Origin: Kitasatospora sp. MMS16-BH015 | GTDB lineage: Bacteria > Actinomycetota > Actinomycetes > Streptomycetales > Streptomycetaceae | Direction: 5' to 3' | DNA length: 64,000 nucleotides | Assembly: GCF_002943525.1 (NCBI RefSeq) | Contig: NZ_CP025394.1 | Span: 5,766,001-5,830,000 of the forward strand | Shown here: positions 26,885-35,089 of the stretch, in pieces | Layout: each line of letters opens with the position of its first letter | Numbering within the stretch: position 1 is the stretch's first letter | Notes under the pieces: model-generated | Told to the model about the DNA's origin: nothing | Database searches by the model: none | Seen by the model: only the letters and a program-made list of their open reading frames with translations | Program-made: the position numbers and the translations under genes

Positions 26885-27265
26885 TTGGCTGAGCTGCACG
26901 TCGAGCTGGTCGCAGCCGACCGCAAGGTGTGGTCCGGTGCGGCCACCATCGTTGTCGCCCGTACGGCCTCCGGTGACACCGGCATCATGCCCGGTCACAC
27001 CCCGGTGCTGAGCGTGCTGGAGTCCGGCCCGGTCACCATCCGCACCACCGATGGCGGTACCGTCATCGCGGCGGTGCACGGTGGCTTCATCTCCTTCGCC
27101 GACAACAAGCTTTCTCTGCTCGCGGAGATCGCCGAGCTGGCGGACGAGATCGACGTCGCCCGTGCGGAGCGCGCCCTCGAGACCGCGAAGAGCGAGCTCG
27201 ACGCGCACGCCGAGCGTCGCGCCGAGGTCCGCCTCGTCGCGGCCGGGCGCCGCAAGGCCGCCTGA
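26885..27265 (+). CDS. atpC: ATP synthase F1 subunit epsilon
   Basis: The 126-residue central-stalk subunit has the beta-sandwich motif GDTGIMPGHTPVLSVL and a C-terminal helical pair rich in Ala and Glu (VARAERALETAKSELDAHAE). Translation starts at TTG 26885 behind CTAGGAG. The TTG start and the upstream terminator-like hairpin would both lower its output relative to beta. Confidence 0.95.
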   Translation: MAELHVELVAADRKVWSGAATIVVARTASGDTGIMPGHTPVLSVLESGPVTIRTTDGGTVIAAVHGGFISFADNKLSLLAEIAELADEIDVARAERALETAKSELDAHAERRAEVRLVAAGRRKAA

Positions 27266-27278
27266 GCATAGACAGAAG

Positions 27279-27319
27279 CGACGGTCCCGGGGCGCGAGAG
27301 CGTGACCCCGGGACTGTCG
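27279..27319 (+). terminator. Terminator of the atp operon
   Basis: CGACGGTCCCGGGG pairs with CCCCGGGACTGTCG (14 bp with one G-U pair) around a 13-base loop, just after the atpC stop. Confidence 0.85.
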
Positions 27320-27338
27320 TATCAGTTGGTAGGACAGT

Positions 27339-27359
27339 GCGGTCGTTCGATACGACCGC
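27339..27359 (+). promoter_or_regulatory. Dyad GCGGTCG-N7-CGACCGC before the DUF2550 gene
   Basis: A perfect 7-bp inverted repeat lies 37 bases before the next gene start. It may be an operator or a leader hairpin. Confidence 0.35.
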
Positions 27360-27395
27360 CACGGGGAACGCAGGTCAGCGAGGAGGTCGGTGAGC

Positions 27396-27896
27396 ATGGT
27401 CCTCGCCCTTGTGGTGTGCGCGGCCGTCGTGGCGCTGGGCGTGTTGGGATTGGTCGCCTTCGCGGTACGCCGCCGGGTGATCCAGCGCGTCGGCGGCACG
27501 TTCGACTGCAGCTACCGACTCAAAATGCCGGCCGACGCCTCGACGCAGCCAGACCTCGACGAGAACGGCAAACCCACCTCCGCCCCGGTCCCCGTGACCG
27601 ACGGCAAGGGGTGGGTTTTTGGTATCGGCCGCTACAGCGGTGACTCCATCGAGTGGTTCCGGGTCTTCTCCTACGCCCCGCGCCCGCGCCGGGTACTGCC
27701 CCGCCGCGAGATCGAGGTGCTGGGCCGCCGCTACCCCGAGGGCCAGGAGGAGCTCGCCCTGCTCTCCGGTTCGGTGGTGCTGAGGTGTCTCCACAATGGC
27801 GCCCCGCTGGAGCTCGCGATGAGCGACGACGCCCTGACGGGCTTCCTGGCCTGGCTGGAGGCGGCACCCCCGGGACAGCGGGTGAACGTCGCATAG
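27396..27896 (+). CDS. DUF2550 family membrane-anchored protein
   Basis: The 166-residue protein has one N-terminal membrane segment (MVLALVVCAAVVALGVLGLVAF), followed by a basic stretch and a soluble domain with GWVFGIGRYSGDSIEWFRVFS. That domain is typical of the actinobacterial DUF2550 family always found next to atpC. ATG 27396 has AGGAGG 9 bases upstream. GTG 27390 is only 3 bases away from that site. Function is unknown. Position after atpC and before the adenosyltransferase is the same in mycobacteria. Confidence 0.87.
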   Translation: MVLALVVCAAVVALGVLGLVAFAVRRRVIQRVGGTFDCSYRLKMPADASTQPDLDENGKPTSAPVPVTDGKGWVFGIGRYSGDSIEWFRVFSYAPRPRRVLPRREIEVLGRRYPEGQEELALLSGSVVLRCLHNGAPLELAMSDDALTGFLAWLEAAPPGQRVNVA

Positions 27897-27925
27897 TGGC
27901 CTGGTAGCCGGTGACCGTGCGCCGA

Positions 27926-27931
27926 TAGGGT
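27926..27931 (+). promoter_or_regulatory. -10-like hexamer TAGGGT, leaderless arrangement
   Basis: TAGGGT lies 7 bases before ATG 27939, and no ribosome-binding site is present. Confidence 0.5.
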
Positions 27932-27938
27932 GCTGTCC

Positions 27939-28511
27939 ATGGTCAATCTGACGCGTATCTACACCCGGACCGGGGACGACGGAACCACCGCGCTCGGCGA
28001 CATGAGCCGGACGACCAAGACCGACCCGCGGCTGATCGCCTACGCCGACACCAACGAGGCGAACGCGGCGATCGGCGTGGCGCTGGCCGCCGGCGCGCTG
28101 GGCGAGGACCTGGTCGCGGTGCTGACCCGAGTCCAGAACGACCTCTTCGACGTGGGCGCCGACCTGGCCACCCCGGTGGTCGAGGACCCGAAGTACCCGC
28201 CGCTGCGGGTGCTCCAGGGCTATGTCGACCGCCTGGAGGGCGACTGCGACCACTACCTGGAGCAGGTGGAGAAGCTGCGCAGCTTCATCCTGCCCGGCGG
28301 CACCCCCGGGGCGGCGTACCTGCACCTGGCCTGCACCGTGGTGCGGCGGGCCGAGCGGGCCACCTGGGCGGCGATCGAGGAGCACGGGGAGAGCGTCAAC
28401 CCGCTGACCGCGAAGTACCTCAACCGGCTCTCCGACCTGCTCTTCATCCTGGCCCGGGTGGCCAACAAGGAGCGCGGGGACGTGCTCTGGGTGCCGGGCG
28501 AGAACCGCTGA
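27939..28511 (+). CDS. PduO-type cob(I)alamin adenosyltransferase
   Basis: The 190-residue four-helix trimer transfers adenosyl from ATP to cob(I)alamin, giving coenzyme B12. The ATP site is RIYTRTGDDGTTALGD near the N-terminus. FDVGADLATP and VVRRAERATWAA complete the active site. ATG 27939 matches the family start and lies 7 bases from a TAGGGT hexamer, so the mRNA may be leaderless. The product would load the acyl-CoA mutase encoded at the right end of the window (icmA), with MeaB. Confidence 0.93.
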   Translation: MVNLTRIYTRTGDDGTTALGDMSRTTKTDPRLIAYADTNEANAAIGVALAAGALGEDLVAVLTRVQNDLFDVGADLATPVVEDPKYPPLRVLQGYVDRLEGDCDHYLEQVEKLRSFILPGGTPGAAYLHLACTVVRRAERATWAAIEEHGESVNPLTAKYLNRLSDLLFILARVANKERGDVLWVPGENR

Positions 28512-28514
28512 CCG

Positions 28515-29762
28515 GTGCGCTGGTTCAAACTCGGGGCGCGGCAGGAGGACCGGCTGATCGCCCTGGTGGGGCTCTGCGTCGGGCTGCTGCTGACGGTCTT
28601 CGGCGGCTACGGCAAGGACGCGCCGGTGCCGCCGTGGTTGATGATGGTGCCGGTGGCCGGGATGGCCGTGCTGGAGCTCGGACGGCGCACCCACACGGTG
28701 TGGACGGTCAGCCTGGGCGGCCTGTTCTTCATCGCCAACACCTTCGTCGGGACGAACCTGGCGACCATGGTGATGTACACCGACCTGCTGTACGCCGGGG
28801 TGCTCTACGGCTCGCGGCGGATGTCCACCATCCTGCACCTGACCGGCGGGGCCACCACGCTCGGGCTCTCCAGCTTCATGCTGATGTACGGCACGGTGGG
28901 CCAGGCGCTGCTGGTGGCGGCCTTCTCGGTGCTGATCTTCCTGGTGCCGGTCTGGACGGCCGACCTGCTGCGGGCCTCCCGTGAACGGGCCGACACCGAG
29001 CGGCTGCGGGCCGAGCAGACGGCCCTGCTGGCCGAGCTGGACCGGCGCGAGGCGGTGATCGAGGAGCGCTCCCGGATGGCCCGGGAGCTGCACGACGTGG
29101 TGGCCAACCACCTGTCGGCGATCGCCATCCACGCCACCGGCGCGCAGTCGCTGGCCAAGCGGCAGCAGCGCGACGAGGGCGATCCGCTGCTGGCGGCGAT
29201 GGCGGTGATCCGGGACAACAGCGTGCAGGGGCTGGCCGAGATGCGCCGCATGATCGGCCTGCTCCGGGCCCGCGACGAGAGCAGCTACACGGCGCCCCGA
29301 CTGGACGCGCTGGACACCCTGCTGACCCAGCTCTCGGCGGCCGGCAGCGGGACGGGCCTGAGCTTCGAGGCGGCCGAGCAGGGCGAGCGCGGCGAGCTGC
29401 CGGCACCGGTCGAGCTGGCCGCGTACCGGATCGTCCAGGAGTCGCTCACCAACGCGCTCAAGTACGCCGCCCCGGGCGTGGTGAGCCTGGCCTTGACGTA
29501 CCGTCAGGACGACATCGCCATCGCCGTGGACAGCCCCTACGGGGTGGCCGGGGGCACCAAGCTGCCCGGCTCCCGGACCGGGCTGGTCGGGATGGGGGAG
29601 CGGGCCGAGCTGCTGGGCGGGAGCTTCAGCGCCGGTGCGGACGGGGCCTGGTGGCGGGTGCGGGCGCAGCTGCCGCGCGAGCCCCGGGAGACCGGGCCGA
29701 AGCCGGTCGGGTCGGTGCGGGAGAAGGTACTGGGGGAGCGGATCGTGGGGGAGTTCCGGTGA
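28515..29762 (+). CDS. NarL-type two-component sensor histidine kinase
   Basis: The 415-residue kinase has an N-terminal half with about six hydrophobic segments and no large extracellular domain, then a HisKA_3 dimerisation domain with His193 in RMARELHDVVANHLSAI. A HATPase domain follows, with QESLTNALKYA (N box) and TGLVGMGERAELLGGSF (G box). GTG 28515 starts 3 bases after the adenosyltransferase stop, so they may be co-transcribed. Its stop overlaps the regulator start (GTGA), fixing the partner. The stimulus is unknown; the membrane-embedded sensor suggests an envelope signal. Confidence 0.92.
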   Translation: MRWFKLGARQEDRLIALVGLCVGLLLTVFGGYGKDAPVPPWLMMVPVAGMAVLELGRRTHTVWTVSLGGLFFIANTFVGTNLATMVMYTDLLYAGVLYGSRRMSTILHLTGGATTLGLSSFMLMYGTVGQALLVAAFSVLIFLVPVWTADLLRASRERADTERLRAEQTALLAELDRREAVIEERSRMARELHDVVANHLSAIAIHATGAQSLAKRQQRDEGDPLLAAMAVIRDNSVQGLAEMRRMIGLLRARDESSYTAPRLDALDTLLTQLSAAGSGTGLSFEAAEQGERGELPAPVELAAYRIVQESLTNALKYAAPGVVSLALTYRQDDIAIAVDSPYGVAGGTKLPGSRTGLVGMGERAELLGGSFSAGADGAWWRVRAQLPREPRETGPKPVGSVREKVLGERIVGEFR

Positions 29763-30412
29763 CGGTGAGCGTGCTGGTGGTGGAGGACCAGGCGGCGGTG
29801 CGGGCTGCGCTGGTGATGATCCTGCGCTCGGAGCCGGGCCTGGAGGTGGTCGGCGAGGCCGGGGACGGCGAGGAGGCCGTGCGGCTGGCCGCCGAGCTGC
29901 GGCCGGACGTGGTGCTGATGGACGTGCAGATGCCGCGGCTGGACGGGATCTCGGCCACCCGGCAGATCACCGCCGAGGGCTCGGCGCAGGTGCTGGTGCT
30001 GACCACCTTCGACCACGACGAGTACCTGTACGGGGCGTTGCGGGCCGGGGCGGCGGGCTTCCTGCTCAAGGACCTGGAGGCCGAGGCGCTGATCGAGGGC
30101 ATCCGCACGGTGGCCCGGGGCGACGGCATGCTGGCGCCTTCGGTGACGCGCCGCCTGATCTCCACCTTCACCCGCCCCGACCGGCCGGACCAGCCCAAGG
30201 CCCGGGCCGCCGTGGACGCGCTGACCCCGCGCGAGCGCGAGGTGCTGGCCTGCCTGGGCGCCGGGCTCTCCAACGGGCAGATCGCCGAGCGGCTGGAGAT
30301 GGCGGAGACCACCACGAAGACCCACGTCAGCCGGATCCTGGCCAAGCTGGAGCTGCGCGGCCGAGTCCAGGCGGCCATCCTGGCCCAGGACTTGGGGCTG
30401 GTCGCGGAGTAG
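29759..30412 (+). CDS. NarL/LuxR-family response regulator
   Basis: The 217-residue DNA-binding regulator has a receiver domain (SVLVVEDQ, phospho-acceptor Asp55 in VVLMDVQMPRLDG, Lys in GFLLKDLEAEAL). A C-terminal LuxR helix-turn-helix follows (LTPREREVLACLGAGLSNGQIAERLEMAETTTKTHVSRIL). GTG 29759 overlaps the kinase stop by four bases. A second GTG at 29765 is also possible. Targets cannot be read from the sequence. Confidence 0.93.
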   Translation: MTVSVLVVEDQAAVRAALVMILRSEPGLEVVGEAGDGEEAVRLAAELRPDVVLMDVQMPRLDGISATRQITAEGSAQVLVLTTFDHDEYLYGALRAGAAGFLLKDLEAEALIEGIRTVARGDGMLAPSVTRRLISTFTRPDRPDQPKARAAVDALTPREREVLACLGAGLSNGQIAERLEMAETTTKTHVSRILAKLELRGRVQAAILAQDLGLVAE

Positions 30413-30477
30413 CCGGGGGTGTGTTGGCCCGGTGCTTGGTGCTTGGTACCGGGAGCGGAGGGCCGGGAGATGAGCGG

Positions 30478-30783
30478 TCAGGGCTGGTCGAGCGCTCGGC
30501 GGGCGGCTGCTTCGTCGCCGGGCCAGACCAGCAGGCGGGGGCCGTCGGTGGTGGTGACCAGGGTGTGGCGCAGTCCTGCCGCGGCGAGGCGGCCGGCCAG
30601 TTCGCGGGCCTCGGCGGCGTCCTGCGGGGCGGCCACCGGGACGAGCAGGCCGTACTCGGCGGGGGTGCCGGTGCGGGGCCGGCGGGCGACCAGGGAGTGG
30701 CCGGTGCCGTAGGTCCAGCGGAGCAGCAGGGCGAGCAGGCCGACCACGGCGAAGGATCCGAGCAGCAGGGCGAGCGGGCGCAC
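30478..30783 (-). CDS. Small single-pass membrane protein, unknown
   Basis: The 101-residue product has one N-terminal membrane segment (LALLLGSFAVVGLLALLLRW) and a roughly 65-residue domain with EYGLLVPVAAPQDAAEARELAGRLAAAGLRHTL, followed by a VTTTDGPRLLVWPGDEAAARRAL ending. The ending is ferredoxin-like in pattern, suited to a small signal-binding or protein-binding fold. GTG 30783 has a strong GGAGGTGT site. It converges on the response regulator and is divergent from the dehydrogenase. The family is not named; streptomycete homologues are expected. Confidence 0.7.
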   Translation of the reverse strand: MRPLALLLGSFAVVGLLALLLRWTYGTGHSLVARRPRTGTPAEYGLLVPVAAPQDAAEARELAGRLAAAGLRHTLVTTTDGPRLLVWPGDEAAARRALDQP

Positions 30784-30938
30784 CGTACACCTCCGGGTAG
30801 GTCGGGCGCAGATCACACCCGGCAATCACACCACGGAGGCTTCGTGGGCGTTAGAGTCCGGCCCGTGAGCGGCGCGGCTCAGGGGGGTGACCCCTGCCCT
30901 GAACCGCCTTCAGGACGGTTACGGGAGACGACTAAGCC

Positions 30939-31805
30939 ATGAGCAACTCAACCACCCAGCAGATCGCCGTGATCGGCGCCGGGCTGATGGGCGCGGGCAT
31001 CGCGCAGGTCTCGGCGCAGGCGGGCCACCCCGTCGTCCTGCGGGACGTCACCGAGGAGGCGCTGCAGCGCGGCATGGCCGGCATCCGGGCCAGCTACGAG
31101 AAGTTCGTCTCCAAGGGCAAGCTGTCGGCCGAGGACGCCGAGGCCGCCCTGGGCCGGATCACCACCACCACCGACCTGGACGCCGTCTCCGAGGCCGACA
31201 TCGTGATCGAGGCCGTCTTCGAGAAGTTCGAGGTCAAGGAGGCCGTCTTCCGCGAGGTCGACAAGCTGGCCAAGGACGGCGCGGTGCTGGGCTCCAACAC
31301 CTCCGCCATCCCGATCACCAAGATCGCCGCCGTCACCGGCCGGCCGGAGTCGGTCGTCGGCGTCCACTTCTTCTCGCCGGTGCCGATGATGAAGCTGGTC
31401 GAGCTGGTCCGCGGCTACAAGACCAGCGACGAGACGCTGGCCACCGTCCGCGCCTACGCCGAGGGCATCGGCAAGGAGGTCATCGTCGTCAACCGCGACG
31501 TGGCCGGCTTCGTCACCACCCGCCTGATCACCGCCCTGGTGGTCGAGGCCGCCAAGCTCTACGAGACCGGTGTGGCTACCGCCGAGGACATCGACACCGC
31601 CTGCCGCCTGGGCTTCGGCCACGCGATGGGCCCGCTGATGACCGCCGACCTGACCGGTGTGGACATCCTGCTGCACGCCGCGCGGAACATCTACGAGGAG
31701 ACCCAGGACGAGAAGTTCGCGGCTCCCGAGATCATGGCCCGGATGGTCACCGCGGGCGACCTCGGCCGCAAGAGCGGGCAGGGTTTCTACCCGTACGGGA
31801 AGTAG
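30939..31805 (+). CDS. 3-Hydroxybutyryl-CoA dehydrogenase
   Basis: The 288-residue NAD(P)-dependent enzyme interconverts acetoacetyl-CoA and 3-hydroxybutyryl-CoA. Its Rossmann motif is IGAGLMGAGIAQVSAQAG at the N-terminus. The catalytic His lies in VGVHFFSPVPMMKLVELV, and the conserved Asn in VNRDVAGFVTTRLI. The C-terminal half is the dimerisation domain ending in GRKSGQGFYPYGK. In streptomycetes it serves butyrate/crotonyl-CoA metabolism that feeds ethylmalonyl-CoA and polyketide starter pools. The thiolase at 51025 is the logical upstream partner. Confidence 0.94.
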   Translation: MSNSTTQQIAVIGAGLMGAGIAQVSAQAGHPVVLRDVTEEALQRGMAGIRASYEKFVSKGKLSAEDAEAALGRITTTTDLDAVSEADIVIEAVFEKFEVKEAVFREVDKLAKDGAVLGSNTSAIPITKIAAVTGRPESVVGVHFFSPVPMMKLVELVRGYKTSDETLATVRAYAEGIGKEVIVVNRDVAGFVTTRLITALVVEAAKLYETGVATAEDIDTACRLGFGHAMGPLMTADLTGVDILLHAARNIYEETQDEKFAAPEIMARMVTAGDLGRKSGQGFYPYGK

Positions 31806-31817
31806 TACTGCCCCGGG

Positions 31818-31859
31818 CTGCGGGCGGGTTGGTGAGCTTGCTCACGAAGTCGCCCGCAG
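31818..31859 (+). terminator. Terminator after 3-hydroxybutyryl-CoA dehydrogenase
   Basis: CTGCGGGCG pairs with CGCCCGCAG, and an inner GTGAGC/GCTCAC stem continues the hairpin. The structure begins 13 bases after the stop. Confidence 0.7.
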
Positions 31860-32088
31860 ACGGGTGATTTGGGCGGTAATCGAGCATAGGTGCTGGGACT
31901 GACTGCGTATATTCCCTCGGACGAGTGAAGTTGCTTCAGATCTGCCGGGGGCCAGCAACCTGAACTGCTGATCTGCCGTCAGACGTAGCGGGATTCGTCC
32001 GACGTGGCCCCCGAGGCTCGGCGCAAGGCGCCGGCCCGGGGAGAGGCCCCGGGCGGCCACCCCTGACCGGCAAGCGGAGGAGGAGCGC
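31860..32088 (+). promoter_or_regulatory. Leader/promoter region of the STAS gene
   Basis: No gene is seen. TATATT at 31908-31913 is the best -10 candidate. A GC-rich, highly self-complementary stretch follows (about 31995-32065, with GTGGCCCCC and CCGGCCCGGGGAGAGG-type segments). The transcript would have a structured leader of about 170 nt before the GGAGGAGGAG ribosome-binding site. Confidence 0.35.
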
Positions 32089-32382
32089 ATGCGCATCACC
32101 GGCGATCACGGCGGACTCGCCATCGCGGGCAGGCTCGACGTGCGCACCGCCGCCGACGCGCGGACCCGGCTCCACCTGGCCGTGGACGGCGGGCAGGGCG
32201 ATCTCGTCCTGGACCTCTCCGCGCTGGAGTCCTGGGACGCGACGGGGCTCGGCGTCATCATGGGGACGCACCGGCGGGCCGGGCGCTCGGGGCGACGGCT
32301 CGTCCTGCGGGGGGTGCCGGAGCAGTTGCAGCGGCTGCTCGTCGCTACGCGGTTGCACCGGATCCTCGCGGTGGCCGGGTGA
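32089..32382 (+). CDS. STAS-domain anti-sigma-factor antagonist-like protein
   Basis: The 97-residue protein is a single STAS domain (GRLDVRTAADAR, LVLDLSALESWDATGLGVIMGTHRRA). Anti-anti-sigma factors of the SpoIIAA/RsbV/BldG type carry a phosphorylated Ser in D-S-S/T-G-L-G. Here the motif is D50-A51-T52-G, so the usual acceptor position is Ala and only Thr52 could be phosphorylated. No anti-sigma kinase or sigma gene is adjacent. It has a strong GGAGGAGGAG site and lies upstream of the P-loop protein, from which it is separated by a dispersed repeat. Confidence 0.85.
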   Translation: MRITGDHGGLAIAGRLDVRTAADARTRLHLAVDGGQGDLVLDLSALESWDATGLGVIMGTHRRAGRSGRRLVLRGVPEQLQRLLVATRLHRILAVAG

Positions 32383-32414
32383 GCTTTTCCGGGGCGGGGG
32401 GACTGGGTCTTCAG

Positions 32415-32558
32415 GGGGCGCGGGGAACTGCGCGAGGGCGGGAGACGCCTTCGTGCCGGTTCGATCGCCGGGTCAGTTGCACCTCGATAGTGCAAGTGGG
32501 GCGTTGAGTTAACACTGCGGCGGTGTGGGTGCTTGGCCGCGCCGTTCCCCGCGCCCCT
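32415..32558. repeat. Dispersed intergenic element, full-length 144-bp copy
   Basis: The element starts with GGGGCGCGGGGAACTGCGCG and contains CAGTTGCAC-CTCGATA-GTGCAA (dyad 32477-32495) and the block AACACTGCGGC. It ends in the arm CGCGCCGTTCCCCGCGCCCC. It is collinear, with identical length, with the reverse complement of the copy at 38457-38600. It lies between the STAS gene and the P-loop gene. Confidence 0.85.
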
Positions 32559-32577
32559 GATTGTTCCCGTATGGCTA

Positions 32578-32583
32578 TATGAT
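32578..32583 (+). promoter_or_regulatory. -10-like hexamer TATGAT, leaderless arrangement
   Basis: TATGAT (five of six consensus bases) lies 7 bases before GTG 32591, with no ribosome-binding site. Its -35 position would fall in the right arm of the 144-bp repeat. Confidence 0.55.
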
Positions 32584-32590
32584 CCGCGCC

Positions 32591-35071
32591 GTGACTGAGA
32601 GCGTGAGGCCGCGAGTCGGGGAGCTCGTGGTCGGAGACCTGTTGCTGAGTGTCGGGGCGCCCGAAGGGGCGGAGGCGCGCCCGTGTCCGGACGAGTGGCG
32701 GCCTGCGCCGGTGCGGCGGGCCGAGCCCGGGTGGGTGCGGTCGGCCGGGGTGGGGCCGGTGGACCGGGAGGCGGACGTCGCCCAGGTGCTCGGGCTGCTC
32801 GCCGAGGGGCGGTCGGTGCGGCTGACCGGGAAGGCTGGGGCGGGCCGCAGTGCGCTGCTGGCGGCCGTGGCCGAGGCGGCCGGTGAGCTCGCCAGGGACG
32901 GGGTGGTGAGTCTGGCCGGGCACCGGCGAACGGCGGCCGACCTGCTCCAGGAGCTCTTCGCGGCCACCCACCAGGCTCCCGGCCTGCGGCCGGACCTGCA
33001 CGAGCTGCCCGCGCTGCTCGCGGGGCTGGCCGCCGTGGTCGCGATCGACGACCTCGCGCCGGCCGGGGAGGAGCTGGAGGGCCTGCTGGCCGCCGCTCCG
33101 GGCTGCGTCTTCGTGGTCGCCGCCGAGCCCGGCAGCGCTGCGCTGCCGGCCGGCTCCCGGCTGACCGACCACGCCGTCGCCGGGCTCTCCCGGGCGGCCT
33201 GCCTCGCGCTCACCGCCAAGCTGGCCCGCCGTCCGCTGGACGCGGCCGAGCGGGCCTGGGCGGTGGACCTGTGGTTCGAGTCGGAGGGGCTGCCGCTGCG
33301 GTTCGTCCAGGCGGCGGCGCTGCTGCGGCACCGGGACGTGGCGGTGGACGCCCTGGTCGCGGCGCAGGAGGACCGGACCAGCGTCTTCGGGCTGGCCAAC
33401 CCGGTCGAACTGCCGGAGGACCCGGCGGTCCTGGAGGCCGAGCTGCGCCGGACCGTACCGCTGCCCTCGGTGGCCGAGGCCGCCGCCCCGGCCCGCCGGC
33501 TGGCGGCGGGGCTGAGCGAGTCGGCGCAGGAGGTGCTGCGGCTCGCGCTGGCGCTCGGCGGCGAGTGCCCGACGGCCCCGCACCTGCCCGCGCTGATCGG
33601 GGTGGACCACGGTGAGAGCGCGCTGCGGGAGTTGGCCGAGTGCGGGCTGGCCGTGCCGGCCGGCGGGCACCAGCGGCTGGCCACCGGCGTGGCGGCGGCC
33701 CTGGCCGACTGGCGGACGCCGGAGCCGGCCGAGGAGCCCCCGCCGGGTGAGCCCGGGCCGGGCGCCCAGGGCGAGTCCGCGCCGGGCGCGGACCGGCAGT
33801 CCGGCGGCTACCGGCTGTCGGACGGGTACCGGACCTCGGACGAGGTGGCGGATGCGGCGCAGCGCCGGATCCTCGGTGGCTCGACCGAGGACGCGGCGCC
33901 GCACGGGTCGTACCGGGAGCCGGGCCAGGATGCGGCGCAGCGCCGGGCGTTCGGCGAACTGACCCAGGGCGTGGCGCAGGACGCGGCGCAGGGCGGGTCG
34001 TACGGGGAGCTCGCGCCGGCGGCGGGCCGGCGGGCGGCCGGGCCGGTGGCGGCGGGGGCGGCGCAGCACTTCTCGTGGTGGGTCGGGCACGCCTCGGTGG
34101 GGATCGGGCAGGTGGCGGCCGAGGCCGAGGTGCTGGTGGGCGTGCTGCTGGCCGACCGGGAGGCCGGGCGGTGGGAGCAGGTGCTGCGGCTGGCCCGGGC
34201 GGCCGGGCCGGCGCTGGCCCTGGCGCTGCGGTGGGGAGCCTGGGAGCGGACGCTCCAGCTCGGTCTCGAGGCGGCCCGGGAGCTGGGGGCGACGGCGGAC
34301 GAGGCGTGGTGCCGGCACGAGGCCGGGGTGCTCGCGCTCTGTCTGCGGCGGCCCGAGCGGGCGGTGGCCGACCTGGAGGCGGCGATCGCGCTGCGGGCGG
34401 CGGCCGGGGAGACCCGGGGCGTCGCGGCGGCCCGGCGGATGCTGGCGCTGGCCGTCGCTCCGGAGCAGCCGGCGGCGCCCTCGGCCGCGCCGGGCCGACG
34501 GCCCGTCATCCGGGTGATGGCGCAGGTGCCGTGGCGGTACCCGGGGCCGACCCGCAAGGCGGTGCTGGCCGGGGCGGCGGCGGTGCTCGCGCTCGGGGTG
34601 CTGGGTACGGCGGTGGGGCTCAGTCTGGCCGGGCCCGCGCAGGGCGGGCCGGTGCCGGTCAGGCCGGGCGGCACGGTGGAGCCGACGCCCGGGGTGCTGG
34701 GCCTGCCCGGCCCGGCGGCGCTGAGCTCCTCGCCCTCGGCCGCCCCGTCGGCGAGCGCGAGTGCGACGCCGGACGACCAGGGCGAGCCCTCGGACGGCCC
34801 GGGCGCGCCGACCACGCGCCGGGCGGTGCCCAGCGCGAGTGAGACGGAGACCACGGCCGACCCGACCGGGACCACCCAGGCGCCGCAGCCCCCGGCTCAG
34901 CAGCCGCAGCCGACCAAGCCGCCGGCCCCGAAGCCGACCAGGACCACCCCGAAGCCGACCCCGACCACCAGCGCCCCGACCACGCCCCCGCCGCCGACCC
35001 CCGACCCGACCCCGACGGACTCGGCCACGCCGACCGACCCGGGGACCCCGACCAGTACGCCGAGCCCCTGA
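32591..35071 (+). CDS. Membrane-anchored P-loop (STAND-like) protein with extracellular Pro/Thr tail
   Basis: The 826-residue protein starts with an ATPase-like domain: VRLTGKAGAGRSALL (80-90) is a Walker A in which the catalytic Lys is Arg86, and VVAIDDLAP resembles Walker B. A helical region follows, then a low-complexity linker with DAAQRR repeats (about 420-475) and TPR-like helices (WEQVLRLARAAGPALALALRWG to MLALAVAP). One membrane segment (KAVLAGAAAVLALGVLGTAVGL, about residue 655) leads to about 140 Pro/Thr/Ser-rich residues outside the cell. GTG 32591 is chosen because of the leaderless -10. TTG 32561 and ATG 32579 are in frame. Function is unknown; it could be an envelope-linked signalling scaffold. 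Confidence 0.75.
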   Translation: MTESVRPRVGELVVGDLLLSVGAPEGAEARPCPDEWRPAPVRRAEPGWVRSAGVGPVDREADVAQVLGLLAEGRSVRLTGKAGAGRSALLAAVAEAAGELARDGVVSLAGHRRTAADLLQELFAATHQAPGLRPDLHELPALLAGLAAVVAIDDLAPAGEELEGLLAAAPGCVFVVAAEPGSAALPAGSRLTDHAVAGLSRAACLALTAKLARRPLDAAERAWAVDLWFESEGLPLRFVQAAALLRHRDVAVDALVAAQEDRTSVFGLANPVELPEDPAVLEAELRRTVPLPSVAEAAAPARRLAAGLSESAQEVLRLALALGGECPTAPHLPALIGVDHGESALRELAECGLAVPAGGHQRLATGVAAALADWRTPEPAEEPPPGEPGPGAQGESAPGADRQSGGYRLSDGYRTSDEVADAAQRRILGGSTEDAAPHGSYREPGQDAAQRRAFGELTQGVAQDAAQGGSYGELAPAAGRRAAGPVAAGAAQHFSWWVGHASVGIGQVAAEAEVLVGVLLADREAGRWEQVLRLARAAGPALALALRWGAWERTLQLGLEAARELGATADEAWCRHEAGVLALCLRRPERAVADLEAAIALRAAAGETRGVAAARRMLALAVAPEQPAAPSAAPGRRPVIRVMAQVPWRYPGPTRKAVLAGAAAVLALGVLGTAVGLSLAGPAQGGPVPVRPGGTVEPTPGVLGLPGPAALSSSPSAAPSASASATPDDQGEPSDGPGAPTTRRAVPSASETETTADPTGTTQAPQPPAQQPQPTKPPAPKPTRTTPKPTPTTSAPTTPPPPTPDPTPTDSATPTDPGTPTSTPSP

Positions 35072-35089
35072 GGGGCCCGGGACGGGGCT

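Noticed and set aside
30939..32382. A sigma-factor regulatory operon around the STAS gene
   Set aside because: No anti-sigma kinase or sigma gene adjoins it, and a terminator separates it from the dehydrogenase.
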